64,000 nt of DNA from Nocardioides flavus (ex Wang et al. 2016) (GCF_014653115.1 NZ_BNAD01000001.1:310001-374000); one strand, 5' to 3'. Shown: positions 1-9,261, counted from the stretch's first letter. Program-made: numbers and translations. Notes: generated by a model not told the origin, from the letters alone.

Positions 1-187
1 CACGCGTGGTCGTCGGCGTGTGTGACCCCGACCACAGGATGGGGGTCAAGGTATCTGTCGGAGCCCGACAGCACCAATCAGGCGTACGCCCGGCTCCGCA
101 ACGCCGTGCGGCCGGGATTGTCAGGCCCTCACCGAAGTGGATGAGCCGACGCCGACGGGCTCGTGGGTGACCCGTCGACGCCGGCTC

Positions 188-209
188 GCCTCCATTGGGG
201 GGTGGAGGC
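188..209 (-). terminator. Possible hairpin terminator after the surface protein gene
   Basis: A perfect 7-bp stem (GCCTCCA/TGGAGGC) with an 8-nt loop lies about 37 nt downstream of the stop codon of the large minus-strand gene. No T-run follows, so termination is an inference. The rest of positions 1-246 shows no convincing gene; a 103-residue plus-strand frame at 137-448 overlaps the large gene antisense and has no family signature. Confidence 0.3.
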
Positions 210-246
210 TCGGGCAGCTTCTGCTACCCGGCGATGAAGGTGGCTG

Positions 247-3200
247 TCATGCGCCCGTGCCTCGCAGGCCGGTGTCGGGCAGGACCTCGGGGGCCGCGCA
301 CAACGCCGGGATGCGGAGCTTGTCGAGCCTGGTGGAGCCGACCTTCAACGTGACCTTGGCCCGCGGCTTGCCCTTCGTGACGAACTTCTTCTTCGCGAGG
401 GACTTGACCGTGATCCGGTGGACCTTCTTGCCGACCCGCAGCTTGTAGACCACGGTGTCGCCGGACCGGTTGGCCAGCTTGGCCCGGACCGTTCCCTGGC
501 AGGTCGCCTTCACCGAGCCGACCGCCTTGCCGAAGGCCTGCTCGGGCAGGACCTCGGCCGCCGGGGTGCAGACCAGCACGGCAGCGGTCGCCGTCGGGTC
601 CGTACCGACCGGCAGGTCGATCGTCGCGGTGTTGGTCCAGCCCTGGCAGGCACCGGGGGCGCCGCCGGCGAGGGTCAGGTCGTAGGTGTAGCTCTTGACC
701 AGGCCCGCGGCCCACGTGAGCGCCGGGTCGAGGACGACCCGCTGACCGGCGACCGTCTTGTCGTCGACCACCTGGACCGTCTTGTTGGTCTCCGAGCGGA
801 CGCCGAAGGTGATCGGGCCCGTGGTCTCGGTGACCGACGTCGAGCTCGCCTCGCCCGGCGGGTCCCACGTCGCCGTCACGCTGAGCGTCCCGGAGCCCGC
901 GGGCTTCGAGGCGAACGTGCAGGCGATCGGCAGGGTGGCCGAGCTGTCGTCCCCGATCACGACGTCCGAGCCGCCGGTGACGGTGCAGACCGCACCACCT
1001 CCGAGGTCCGTCGCCGCCGTGACGTCGGCGGTGATGTCACCGTCGGCGTACGTGTTGGGGTTGGTGATCTCCACCGAGCCCTGCAGCCTCCACCCGGAGT
1101 CGGTCGCGTCACCGGCGCGGGCCGTCACCGTGTAGGTGAAGGTCGCGTTGCCGGAGGCGTCGGCCGTGCGCTGCGTGGCGTCGGCGACCTTGCCGATCGA
1201 CCAGGCGTAGTCACGCGCCAGGTCGGCCGTCGCGGTCGGCGCCAGCTCGAGCGGTGCCTCGGTGCAGACCGTGACGGTGGTGCTGTCGCTGGGGTTCTCC
1301 CCGGCGAGCTCGAGCCATGCGGTGTTGGTGAGGTCGACGCACTGGCCTGGCACGCCCTCGTGGGTGAGGGTGTACTCGTACGTCTCGACCAGGTCCTCGG
1401 CCCACTCCAGCTCACCGTCGAGCAGGACCGGGTTCTCCGGGTCGGTCTGGTCGTCCCAGACCTCGATGGTCCGGTCGACCTCCTCACCCACGGTCAGGGT
1501 CACGTCGCCGGAGCCGGACGCGGTGTCGTTCTCCGCGGCACCGGCCGGGTCCCAGGAGACGTCGGCGGTGACCGTGCCCGAGGTGGCGGGCTCGCCCGAG
1601 AACTCGCACGCGAAGCCGACCACCAGGTCGTCACCGTGCGCGACCACCGGCTCGGCGGGCAGCGTGGCCGTGCAGACCGCGCCACCACCGACGTCGGTGC
1701 TGACGTCGAGGTCGGTGATCTCGATGTCGCCCTCCGCGTAGGTGTTCGGGTTGGTCACCGTGACGTCGCCCGTGAGCGTCCAGCCGGCCGGCTGCCGGTC
1801 ACCGGCGCGGACCGTCACCACGTAGGTGAAGTCGGCCTCGCCCGTCTCCGCGTCGACCTCGACGCGGGTCCGGTCGACCTCCTTCTCGATGGTCCACGGG
1901 TAGGTGATGCCGTAGCTGCCGGCACCCTCCACCGCGACCTCGAGCGGGGCCTCCTCGCAGACGCGGACCGTACGGTCGGCGCTGAGGTCCTCACCGGTCA
2001 GGGCGAGCACCGCCGTGTTCGTGTACGTCTCGCAGGCGCCGGCGGGAGCGCCGAGGTCGCGGGAGTAGGTGAACACGTCGGGCCCGTCGGCCGCGTCGAC
2101 GTCGAACTCCTTGGCCGGCACCCCGTCGTTGGGGATGTCGTCCACCAGGGTCGTCGTCGAGTCGGTGATCCCGGGCCGCGGCGCGAACTCCACGTCGACG
2201 GTCTCGGTGACGACCTCGTCCCCGAAGCTCACCTGGGCGGTGTTGGTGCCGGACGTCTTGCCCGACCCCTCGCACTCGTAGGCCAGCTCGACGCTGCCGC
2301 CGGCCGCGATCTCCACGCCCGTGGCGTCGTCGACCACCTCACAGGTCCATCCCTCGACGTCGGCCAGGTCGGCCACGTCGACGACCAGCACCTCGTCGGA
2401 AGGGTTGCTGACCGTGATGGCACCCGACCAGGAGGCCGTGCCGTCCCAGACGACGTCGCCCGGGGTGGCGGTCACGGTGTAGTTGAACCGCGCCTGGCCG
2501 TCGGGTCCGACCTCGACGAACGTCTTGTCGACGTCCTTGGTGAGGCTCCACAGCTGCTTGCGGCCGAAGTCGGCCTGGACCGTCTTGGCCACGCCCGGCG
2601 AGCAGAGCGTCACGGTGTGGCTGTCGGACTGCTTCGTCTGGTCGATGGTCACGACGTTCTCGTAGGGCACGCACTCGCCGGTCGCACCGTCGAGCTCCAC
2701 CGAGTAGGTGAGGCTCTGGGTGTGGTCGTCCATCGCGTGGACGGTCTCCCAGTCGAAGGTCGCCTGCGGCAGGTCCGCGGTGACGTCCTCGCCCTCGAGC
2801 AGGTCGGTGAGCGTGACCGTCGCGTTCGTGGGCTCGGGGTCGCCGGTCACCTCGACGTCGACGGTGGCGCTGTCGCTCGTCCTCGGGTAGGCGTACGGGT
2901 CGTCGCTCCAGTCGATCGTGACGGTGTTCTCGCCGACGTAGTCACCCTGCTCGACGCCCGGGCAGTCGTAGGTGACCGGGTGGTCGACCGCGTTCGCCGG
3001 GACGGCCACCGAGGCGCCGCCGTCGATGGTGCACTGCAGCACCTTCGTGTCGACCACGACCGTGTCGGTGACGTCGACCGTCACCGGCCAGTCGTTGGGG
3101 TTGTCGATGAGGATCGTGCCGGTGAGCGCCCACTCGGAGTCGCTCACGCCGTCGGCGGTGACGTCGATGGTGAAGTCGACGGTCTTCCTCAGGTCGCCGT

Positions 3201-5211
3201 TCTCGTCCTCGCCGACCCAGACCGTGCCCGGGCCCGACTTGGCGATGTCCCAGAGGAGCTCGCGCTGGTAGCCCAGGTTGGCGTCCTTGGTGACGTCGAG
3301 GTTGCGTCCGACGCAGACGGTGACGGTCTCGCTGTCACTGGTGTCGTCGGCCGACTCACGCGCGGTGTTGGTGTAGTCCTCGCACTCACCGGGGACGCCG
3401 TCGATGCTGCGCGAGTAGGTGTCGACGACGACCGTGTGGGCCGCCGGGTCCTCCGAGGCCCGTACGGTGCTCCAGTCGAAGGTGCCGAGGTCCTCCGCGG
3501 CGCCACCGTGGAAGGTGTCGGTGACCGTGGTGGTCTCGTCGGTCCGCTGGTCGATCGCGAAGGCCTTCGCGTCCGAGCGGGTGTAGGTCTCCGCCGGGTC
3601 GGAGCTCGGGTACGTCGCCTCCGCCCACGTCACCGTGGCGGTGGTGCCGCCCGGCAGGGCAGCCGTGGGGCAGGTGTAGGTCAACGGGTTGGCGCCGCTC
3701 GCCAGGTCCACCTGCAGCCCGGGTGCGCCCGACTGGTCCTCGGCGTCGATGGAGCAGGCCGCGCCGCCGGTGATCTCGGCCGAGAGCGTCCCCACCATCG
3801 GCAGCGGGTTCGGGTTGGTGACCGTGACGGTCCCGCCGAAGTCCGACCGCGTCGGGTCGAGCGCCTCGAGGCGCACCTCGTAGTCGAAGCTCGCGGGCGT
3901 GCCCTCGGGCACGTTCACCGTCTTCGGCGCGGCCACCGACTTGGTGACCAACCAGTTGTAGTCGACGTCGTAGGTCGGGGCGTTGACGATCGTCGGCGCC
4001 GCGAAGTACCTGCGGTCGGTGACGGTCAGCGGGGTGTTGACGCTGCCGACGCCGTCCTCACCGACGGTCACCGTCCACGTACGGGCCGACTCCGGCTGCG
4101 GCAGCTCGTAGCCGTCCGGCGCCGCCGTCTCCACGACGACGTACTCGCCCGGAACCGCCGGCTCGATGATGATCGCGCCGTCCGCGGTGCCGTCGGGGTC
4201 ACCCGCGCCGCCCTCGGTGATGACGAGGGGGCTCTCGGTGGCGCCGGGGATCGGGTTGGGCGAGATGGAGAACGTGGCACCGGGGACCGGGTTGCCGAAC
4301 TGGTCGACCTTGTAGATCTCCATGGCGCCGCACGTGTCGCCGACGTCGATGCTGACCGCGTCGACGTAGTCCTTGAGCGCCGACTCGTTGGCGTTGCCGG
4401 TGAAGGTGCGGATGTTCATCGTGCCGAAGTTGCCGCCCAGGCAGGTGATGTCACCGCCGCCGAGCTCGAGGAGCGCGGTGAAGTTGAAGGCGCCCTCGCC
4501 GAAGAGGCCACCCTCGCCGGTGGTGCCGGTGAAGGGGACCTGGGCGATGTCGACCGGGCACCATCCGGCACCGGGCGAGTAGCCGCTGACCTCGAGGCAG
4601 CTCGCGTTCCAGTCGGGGCCGGTCTCGAGGCGCCAGAAGTAGGCGTTGGTGAGCTTGAAGCCCTTGTTGCCGTCCTGCTCGAAGCGGACCATGACGTCGC
4701 CGACCGAACGCACCGGCAGGTACGTGCTCCCGCCCGCGTTCTCCTGTCGGTTGAACTCGACGTCGAAGTTCGTCACGCCGCTCGTGGTGTAGCGACGGAA
4801 GCCGATGAAGCCCCAGATGTCCTCGTCCACGATCGCGTCGTGCACGTAGACGTCGGAGATGTCGTCCTGGTTGGGGGCGAGGCCGGTCCCGATCTCCCAC
4901 GTGGACGGGTGCTCGAACTCCTTGCTGCCCTTGAACGTGCTCGTGTCGACGTTGCCCACCGGGTCGGAGGCCCTCTCCCCGGTCGTGGCCCAGTCGAGTC
5001 CGCCCTCGTTGACCGGCGTGTCGCCGTCGATCTCGAACCCTGCCACCACCGCGGCGCTCGCGGCCGTGGTCGTCGCCTGGACGGCGAACACCGGGACGAG
5101 CAGGAGGAGGGCGAGCAGTCGCCCGAGCCCGCTCCGGTGCCGCTCCGCGGCGTGTGCCCCTCGTGCCCGGCCCTGCCGCGCGTTCCTGGTCTTCGTGCGT
5201 ACGCGATGCAT
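247..5211 (-). CDS. Giant secreted repeat protein with SpaA-like domain and terminal LPDTG
   Basis: A 1654-residue exported protein. The N-terminus has an Arg-rich region, a hydrophobic stretch (LLALLLLVPVFAV) and an Ala-rich cleavage region near residue 52. A SpaA/prealbumin-like module lies around residues 290-400 (EIYKVDQFGNPVPGATF, later VVETAAPDGYELP). Five modules follow, starting near residues 420, 653, 888, 1107 and 1337, each opening with a [YL]xW-[LDSTI]-x-K signature and closing with a Cys followed by TNTA-like text. They resemble the beta-sandwich repeats of adhesins and pilus backbones. The C-terminus is a basic beta-rich region and then LPDTG, but only six residues follow it, with no membrane segment or basic tail. 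The role is probably surface or matrix structure (inference). No sortase gene lies in the window. Confidence 0.85.
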   Translation of the reverse strand: MHRVRTKTRNARQGRARGAHAAERHRSGLGRLLALLLLVPVFAVQATTTAASAAVVAGFEIDGDTPVNEGGLDWATTGERASDPVGNVDTSTFKGSKEFEHPSTWEIGTGLAPNQDDISDVYVHDAIVDEDIWGFIGFRRYTTSGVTNFDVEFNRQENAGGSTYLPVRSVGDVMVRFEQDGNKGFKLTNAYFWRLETGPDWNASCLEVSGYSPGAGWCPVDIAQVPFTGTTGEGGLFGEGAFNFTALLELGGGDITCLGGNFGTMNIRTFTGNANESALKDYVDAVSIDVGDTCGAMEIYKVDQFGNPVPGATFSISPNPIPGATESPLVITEGGAGDPDGTADGAIIIEPAVPGEYVVVETAAPDGYELPQPESARTWTVTVGEDGVGSVNTPLTVTDRRYFAAPTIVNAPTYDVDYNWLVTKSVAAPKTVNVPEGTPASFDYEVRLEALDPTRSDFGGTVTVTNPNPLPMVGTLSAEITGGAACSIDAEDQSGAPGLQVDLASGANPLTYTCPTAALPGGTTATVTWAEATYPSSDPAETYTRSDAKAFAIDQRTDETTTVTDTFHGGAAEDLGTFDWSTVRASEDPAAHTVVVDTYSRSIDGVPGECEDYTNTARESADDTSDSETVTVCVGRNLDVTKDANLGYQRELLWDIAKSGPGTVWVGEDENGDLRKTVDFTIDVTADGVSDSEWALTGTILIDNPNDWPVTVDVTDTVVVDTKVLQCTIDGGASVAVPANAVDHPVTYDCPGVEQGDYVGENTVTIDWSDDPYAYPRTSDSATVDVEVTGDPEPTNATVTLTDLLEGEDVTADLPQATFDWETVHAMDDHTQSLTYSVELDGATGECVPYENVVTIDQTKQSDSHTVTLCSPGVAKTVQADFGRKQLWSLTKDVDKTFVEVGPDGQARFNYTVTATPGDVVWDGTASWSGAITVSNPSDEVLVVDVADLADVEGWTCEVVDDATGVEIAAGGSVELAYECEGSGKTSGTNTAQVSFGDEVVTETVDVEFAPRPGITDSTTTLVDDIPNDGVPAKEFDVDAADGPDVFTYSRDLGAPAGACETYTNTAVLALTGEDLSADRTVRVCEEAPLEVAVEGAGSYGITYPWTIEKEVDRTRVEVDAETGEADFTYVVTVRAGDRQPAGWTLTGDVTVTNPNTYAEGDIEITDLDVSTDVGGGAVCTATLPAEPVVAHGDDLVVGFACEFSGEPATSGTVTADVSWDPAGAAENDTASGSGDVTLTVGEEVDRTIEVWDDQTDPENPVLLDGELEWAEDLVETYEYTLTHEGVPGQCVDLTNTAWLELAGENPSDSTTVTVCTEAPLELAPTATADLARDYAWSIGKVADATQRTADASGNATFTYTVTARAGDATDSGWRLQGSVEITNPNTYADGDITADVTAATDLGGGAVCTVTGGSDVVIGDDSSATLPIACTFASKPAGSGTLSVTATWDPPGEASSTSVTETTGPITFGVRSETNKTVQVVDDKTVAGQRVVLDPALTWAAGLVKSYTYDLTLAGGAPGACQGWTNTATIDLPVGTDPTATAAVLVCTPAAEVLPEQAFGKAVGSVKATCQGTVRAKLANRSGDTVVYKLRVGKKVHRITVKSLAKKKFVTKGKPRAKVTLKVGSTRLDKLRIPALCAAPEVLPDTGLRGTGA

Positions 5212-5511
5212 GTTGCTCGCCCCCTGTGCGAGTAGTCCCCACTGTCAAAGTCCGATCGGTGACCGACGCCGCCCAGCGCTGTCGACCGTGGCTCCGCGCG
5301 CCCCCAAGACGCACGGCTTGCTGTGCCTGCGATCAGAAGACTGGCGCGACGCAGGGGGCGCCGCACCGGACCCGATGGAGGTCGCGGACTACCTGACGAC
5401 GGGCTTGACCGAAACTTGGCCCATCAGCCCGGATAAGGGGTGAACGGACCAGACCACGTACCCAAGGTGGGATAGGTCGTGGGGTGGGACCGCTGGGTGG
5501 GACCGCTGGCG
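5212..5511. other. Intergenic region upstream of the surface protein gene
   Basis: These 300 bp must hold the promoter of the minus-strand surface protein gene. On that strand a TTGACA hexamer lies about 35-40 nt before the ATG at 5211, and a purine-rich GGGGGCGAG is next to the start. No clear -10 was found. A short tandem duplication (unit GGGTGGGACCGCT) lies near 5480-5505. No supported gene was seen. Confidence 0.4.
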
Positions 5512-6501
5512 TCAGCCCCGTCCGTGCGGGGTGAGCCAGCCGGACTCGTCGGGTCCGGCGGGCACGATCTGGGTGGGGTTGATGTCGGTGTGCACGACGT
5601 AGTAGTGATGCTTGATCTGCTCGAAGTCGACCTCGTCGGCGAAGCCGGGGGTCTGGAACAGGTCGCGGGCGTAGCCCCAGAGGTTGGGCATCTCGGTGAG
5701 CTTGTTGCGGTTGCACTTGAAGTGGCCGTGGTAGACGGCGTCGAAGCGCACCAAGGTCGTGAAGAGACGTACGTCGGCCTCGGTGATCGAGTCGCCCATC
5801 AGGAAGCGGCGGTCGGCCAGCCACCCCTCGAGCCAGTCGAGGGCCGCGAACAGGCGCTCGTACGCCTCCTCGTACGCCTCCTGCGAGCCGGCGAAGCCGC
5901 AGCGGTAGACGCCGTTGTTGACCTCGGTGAACACCCGCTTCATCACCGCCTCCATCTCCTCGCGGACGTCGGCGGGCCACAGGTCCGGGGCGTCGGGGCG
6001 CTGGTGGTCGCGCCACTCGAACGAGAGGTCGTGGGTGATCTGCGGGAAGTCGTTGGTGACGACCTTGCCCGACGCGACCTCGACGATCGCCGGCACCGTG
6101 ATGCCACGCGGATAGCCGGCCTCCCGGGCGAAGTAGGCCTCCTGGAGCCGCTCGATGCCCAGCACCGGGTCCTTGCCGCCCGGGTCGAGGTCGAAGGTCC
6201 AGCTGCGGGCGTCGTGCACGGGCCCGGGCGCTCCCCACGAGATGGCGTCCTCGAGGCCGAGGAGCTTCCTCACGATGATCGAGCGGTGCGCCCACGGGCA
6301 GGCGCGGGCCGCGACCAGGCGGTAGCGACCGGGCTCGGCCTGCCACACCTCCACGTCGCGCGGGCTGTCCTTGGAGCCGCTCGGGAACGTGTCGTCGAGC
6401 GGGTCCGCCGACCGCTCGCCAGCCAGCACCCGGTCGGGGATGTAGGACATGTCGCGCTCGAAGGGCTCGCCCTTCTTCGTGTAGGTCGCGGTGTCGTTCA
6501 T
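5512..6501 (-). CDS. Glutathionyl-hydroquinone reductase-like (GST Xi class)
   Basis: A 329-residue protein of the ECM4/YqjG family, a normal length for it. These enzymes reductively remove a thiol adduct from hydroquinones. The N-terminal thioredoxin-fold domain carries the catalytic CPWA motif with Cys68 (ARACPWAHRS). The C-terminal all-helical GST domain includes LMGDSITEADVRLF, with the usual motif continuing to YHGHFKCN. Actinobacteria normally use mycothiol rather than glutathione, so the physiological adduct here is probably mycothiolyl-quinone (inference). It stands alone, with a palindromic repeat just upstream of the start. The ATG at 6501 gives a full-length family match. Confidence 0.9.
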   Translation of the reverse strand: MNDTATYTKKGEPFERDMSYIPDRVLAGERSADPLDDTFPSGSKDSPRDVEVWQAEPGRYRLVAARACPWAHRSIIVRKLLGLEDAISWGAPGPVHDARSWTFDLDPGGKDPVLGIERLQEAYFAREAGYPRGITVPAIVEVASGKVVTNDFPQITHDLSFEWRDHQRPDAPDLWPADVREEMEAVMKRVFTEVNNGVYRCGFAGSQEAYEEAYERLFAALDWLEGWLADRRFLMGDSITEADVRLFTTLVRFDAVYHGHFKCNRNKLTEMPNLWGYARDLFQTPGFADEVDFEQIKHHYYVVHTDINPTQIVPAGPDESGWLTPHGRG

Positions 6502-6527
6502 TCTTCAACCATAGCGGCCGCCCCGGC

Positions 6528-6625
6528 GGGGTAGTCCAGTGGCGAGCTGTCGTCCCGGCCGGGTAGTCCAGTGGCGAGACGTCGTTCCGGCGGGCCTTCG
6601 GCAGCGTTTGGCCACTGGACTACCC
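6528..6625. repeat. Palindromic element, family A, with duplicated left arm
   Basis: Two left arms (GGGTAGTCCAGTGGC at about 6529-6543 and 6561-6575) face one right arm (GCCACTGGACTACCC, 6611-6625). The inner pair is a perfect 15-bp inverted repeat with a 35-nt loop. It fills the gap between the aminotransferase stop and the hydroquinone reductase start. A second copy with both arms doubled lies at 24607-24738. Confidence 0.85.
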
Positions 6626-6638
6626 GGGGTCGAACGAG

Positions 6639-7715
6639 CTATGCGCCCGGGGCGAAGCGGGCGGCCACCTCGACCACGCGGTCGAACGCCTCGGTCTCGC
6701 CGATGCTCACCCGCACGCCGTCGCCGGCGAAGGGACGCACCGAGATCCCGACCTCGCCGCACGCGGCGGCGAAGTCGAGGGCACGGTCGCCGAGGGGGAA
6801 CCAGACGAAGTTGCCCTGCGCGTCGGGGAGCTCCCAGCCCACCTCGCGCAGCCGGCCCACGAGGACGTCGCGGCGGACGACGAGCTCGTCGACCCGCGCG
6901 AGCAGCTCGTCCTGCGCGGCCAGCGACGCGATGGCTGCGGCCTGGGCGACGTGGCTGACGCCGAACGGCAGGGACACCGCGCGGAGGGCGGCGGCCAGGG
7001 GCGCCGGCGCCACGGCGTACCCGACGCGGAAGCCGGCCAGACCGTAGGCCTTGGAGAAGGTGCGGGTCAGGACGACGTTGTCGTGGCGGCGGTAGGTCGC
7101 GATGCCGTCGATGGCGTCGTCCATCCGGACGAACTCGAGGTAGGCCTCGTCGACCACGACGACCACGTGGGTGGGGATCTTCGCGATGAAGGCGTCGAGC
7201 TCCGACTGGCTGACCGCAGGCCCGGTGGGGTTGTTGGGCGTGCAGACGATGACGACCTTCGTACGCTCGGTGACGGCCGCGGCCATCGCGTCGAGGTCGT
7301 GACGGCCGTCAGAGGTCACTGGCACCTGCACGCTGGCGGCACCGCCGGCCGTGACGGCGATCGGGTAGGCCTCGAAGGAGCGCCAGGCGTAGACGACCTC
7401 GTCGCCGGGCTCGCAGAACGCGTTGACCAGCTGGTAGATCAGGCCGACCGAGCCGGTGGCCGCCGCGAGGTCCTCGACGGGGACGCCCATCGCCTCGCCG
7501 AGCGCGGCGTACAGGGCGGTGCTGCCCATGTCGGGGTAGCGGTTCATCTGCGCCGCCGCCTCGGTCGCGGCCTCCAGCACGCCGGGAAGGGGCGGGAAGG
7601 GGTTCTCGTTGGACGACAGCTTGTAGGACGTCAGCCCGGGTCGGGCGACGGGAGGCTTGCCGGCGACGTACGCAGGGATGGCGAGCACGTTGGGCCGGGG
7701 CTGGGGCGTGGTCAT
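6639..7715 (-). CDS. Histidinol-phosphate/aromatic aminotransferase (HisC/Pat type)
   Basis: A 358-residue PLP-dependent fold-type I aminotransferase. The sequence shows the substrate region SSNENPF, the NNPTGP loop near 161-166, VDEAYLEF near 188, and the PLP lysine Lys222 in RTFSKAYGLAGFRVGYA. Stand-alone actinobacterial copies of this family act on histidinol phosphate or on phenylpyruvate/phenylalanine (Pat); sequence alone does not decide. No other his genes are adjacent. The ATG at 7715 overlaps the stop of the upstream VanZ-like gene by ATGA, so the two are probably translationally coupled. Confidence 0.9.
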   Translation of the reverse strand: MTTPQPRPNVLAIPAYVAGKPPVARPGLTSYKLSSNENPFPPLPGVLEAATEAAAQMNRYPDMGSTALYAALGEAMGVPVEDLAAATGSVGLIYQLVNAFCEPGDEVVYAWRSFEAYPIAVTAGGAASVQVPVTSDGRHDLDAMAAAVTERTKVVIVCTPNNPTGPAVSQSELDAFIAKIPTHVVVVVDEAYLEFVRMDDAIDGIATYRRHDNVVLTRTFSKAYGLAGFRVGYAVAPAPLAAALRAVSLPFGVSHVAQAAAIASLAAQDELLARVDELVVRRDVLVGRLREVGWELPDAQGNFVWFPLGDRALDFAAACGEVGISVRPFAGDGVRVSIGETEAFDRVVEVAARFAPGA

Positions 7716-8281
7716 GCGGAGACCTTAGTGAGCGCTCTCCTCCGCCAGGGCCGGACCACCGGCAGGAGCAGCAGTCCGAGGACCGAGCCGAGCGCAGCGC
7801 CGAGGACGTTGTCGACCAGGTCGGTCACGTCGCAGGCACGGTCGAGGCGGGCGAGCTGCAGCTGGGTGAGCTCGATGCCGAGGCTGTAGGCCGCCAACGC
7901 GGCGAGCCCGAGCGGCGCGAGAACCACGCCGGACCACCACCGTCCGACGGCGAGCACGAGGAAGGTCCCGGCCGGCACGAACAGCAGCACGTTGAGGGTG
8001 CGCTGGTCGAGCCCGAACACCTCGAAGGCCGCCCCCGAGGGGCCGCCGTAGTCCCACGAGCACGACTCGGCGCGGGTCTCGGCCGGGACGATGCCGACGT
8101 CCGGCCGGGTCGGCACGAGCGTGACGAGGGCGATCGCGACCAGCGACCACAGCAGCCCGGCGACCGACACCGCGAAGGCGGTGCCGAGGCGGTCACGCAG
8201 GCCCAGCGCGAGCAGGGCGGCCACGACGCCGGCCGCCAGTGCGCCGAGCACCATCACGCCCGCTCCGCCGATCGTGACCAT
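7712..8281 (-). CDS. VanZ-like family membrane protein
   Basis: About 189 residues with five or so membrane segments. The VanZ-like signature is visible: NVLLFVPAGTF in a central helix, then ELTQLQLARLDRACDVTDLVDNVLGAALG before the last helix. VanZ gives low-level teicoplanin resistance in enterococci; the job of most homologues is unknown. I chose the ATG at 8281 (MVTIGGAGVMVL). A GTG at 8329 would extend the frame by 16 residues, but these are encoded by a dispersed palindromic repeat and are probably not an original part of the protein. It ends in an ATGA overlap with the aminotransferase gene. Confidence 0.75.
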   Translation of the reverse strand: MVTIGGAGVMVLGALAAGVVAALLALGLRDRLGTAFAVSVAGLLWSLVAIALVTLVPTRPDVGIVPAETRAESCSWDYGGPSGAAFEVFGLDQRTLNVLLFVPAGTFLVLAVGRWWSGVVLAPLGLAALAAYSLGIELTQLQLARLDRACDVTDLVDNVLGAALGSVLGLLLLPVVRPWRRRALTKVSA

Positions 8282-8297
8282 CCGGGGAGGGTACGCG

Positions 8298-8333
8298 GGT
8301 CTCGTGACGGGACTTCGTCCCTCCTCCACCAGC
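8298..8333. repeat. Short dispersed repeat, family E (copy 1)
   Basis: A 36-bp element beginning GGTCTCGTGAC and ending CACCAGC, with a central GGGAC-TTC-GTCCC hairpin. It matches the inverted copy at 46875-46910 at 32 of 36 positions. Here it lies between the divergent VanZ-like and holin-like genes and could be read as the N-terminus of the former from a GTG at 8329. Confidence 0.8.
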
Positions 8334-8353
8334 GTGGTGGCTAGTCTCGCCGT

Positions 8354-8743
8354 ATGAGGTTCGTGACGTGGTTGCTGACGTACGCCGCCGGGCTGGCCGT
8401 GGCGGCCCAGCTACTGGCCGGGATCTACTTCGACGGTCCCGCCGAAGGGCAGGCCGAGCTGCAGGAGAAGTTCCTGCCGCTGCTCGTCGTGGCCCTGATC
8501 CTGGGGCTCGTCTCGACCTTCGTCGAGCCGGTCGTCAAGCTGCTGTCGCTGCCGTTCATCATCCTCACCCTGGGCTTCCTGCTGCTGGTGATCAACGCGC
8601 TCATGCTGATGCTCACCGCGTGGCTGGCCGACGGCTTCGACCTCGGCTTCCACGTCGACGGCTTCTGGAACGCGCTCGTCGGGTCGCTGATCATCACCGT
8701 CGTGGGCTGGGGCGTCCGGATCGCCCTCCCCTCGCGGGACTGA
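8354..8743 (+). CDS. Phage-holin-superfamily-IV-like membrane protein
   Basis: A 129-residue protein with four predicted membrane segments: the N-terminal LLTYAAGLAVAAQLLAGIYF, LLVVALILGLVSTFVEPVVK, PFIILTLGFLLLVINALMLML and a last helix ending WGVRIALP. This is the 4-TM family named after mycobacterial phage holins, but chromosomal members are widespread and not viral. Its function is unknown. It is the first gene of a tight operon, since its TGA shares one base with the ATG of the phosphatase gene. No phage genes are nearby. Confidence 0.85.
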   Translation: MRFVTWLLTYAAGLAVAAQLLAGIYFDGPAEGQAELQEKFLPLLVVALILGLVSTFVEPVVKLLSLPFIILTLGFLLLVINALMLMLTAWLADGFDLGFHVDGFWNALVGSLIITVVGWGVRIALPSRD

Positions 8744-9261
8744 TGCGGGTGCCCGACCTCCCCACCGCTCTCCCCGACGCTCGTGAGCCGGGGCGTTACC
8801 GCATCGCGCTGGTCTGCCTCGGCAACATCTGCCGCTCGCCCACCGCGCACGTCGTCCTGGAGAGCCGCCTGGCCGACGCCGGTCTCGACGACCGGGTCGA
8901 GGTCGCCTCGTCCGGCACGGGCGGCTGGCACGTCGGCAACCCCATGGACCCGCGCGCAGCGAGCACGCTGGCCGGTGCCGGCTACGACCCGACCCGGCAC
9001 CGCGCCCGGCAGTACGACGCGAGCTGGGCCGAGGCGTACGACCTCGTCCTGGTGATGGACGAGGCCAACCTCGCCGACGTCGGCGGGCGGAAGCCCCGGA
9101 TCGGGATGTTCCGCGACCTCGATCCGGTCGATCCCGGGGCCGCGGTCCCGGACCCGTACTACGGTGGGGACGACGGGTTCGAGGAGGTGCTGGCGATGGT
9201 CGAGCGCACGAGCGATGCGATCGTGGCGGCCCTCCCCCGCGCTCTCGAGGGTCCGGCCTGA
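8743..9261 (+). CDS. Low-molecular-weight phosphotyrosine-phosphatase family protein
   Basis: A 172-residue protein. The P-loop CX5R is Cys25-LGNIC-Arg31 followed by Ser, after the strand YRIALV. The general-acid region is the DPYYGG segment near residue 140. Family members dephosphorylate phosphotyrosine, but some bacterial ones act on ribulosamine 5-phosphate or arginine-phosphate. The gene is coupled by single-base stop/start overlaps to the holin-like gene before and to the fructosamine kinase after. This neighbour suggests protein deglycation rather than tyrosine signalling (inference). Confidence 0.9.
   Translation: MRVPDLPTALPDAREPGRYRIALVCLGNICRSPTAHVVLESRLADAGLDDRVEVASSGTGGWHVGNPMDPRAASTLAGAGYDPTRHRARQYDASWAEAYDLVLVMDEANLADVGGRKPRIGMFRDLDPVDPGAAVPDPYYGGDDGFEEVLAMVERTSDAIVAALPRALEGPA

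Noticed and set aside
137-448. 103-residue plus-strand frame near the window start
   Set aside because: It overlaps the 3' end of the surface protein gene antisense, has no ribosome site, and no recognisable family.
418-5235. 1605-residue open frame on the plus strand opposite the surface protein gene
   Set aside because: It is an antisense shadow caused by high GC content. Composition is Arg/Gly/Val/Asp-rich with no domain, while the minus strand has a signal peptide, ordered repeats and LPDTG.
8354-8743. Holin-like gene as a sign of a prophage
   Set aside because: No lysin, terminase, capsid, integrase or attachment-site genes are nearby. The family is common as a chromosomal membrane protein.
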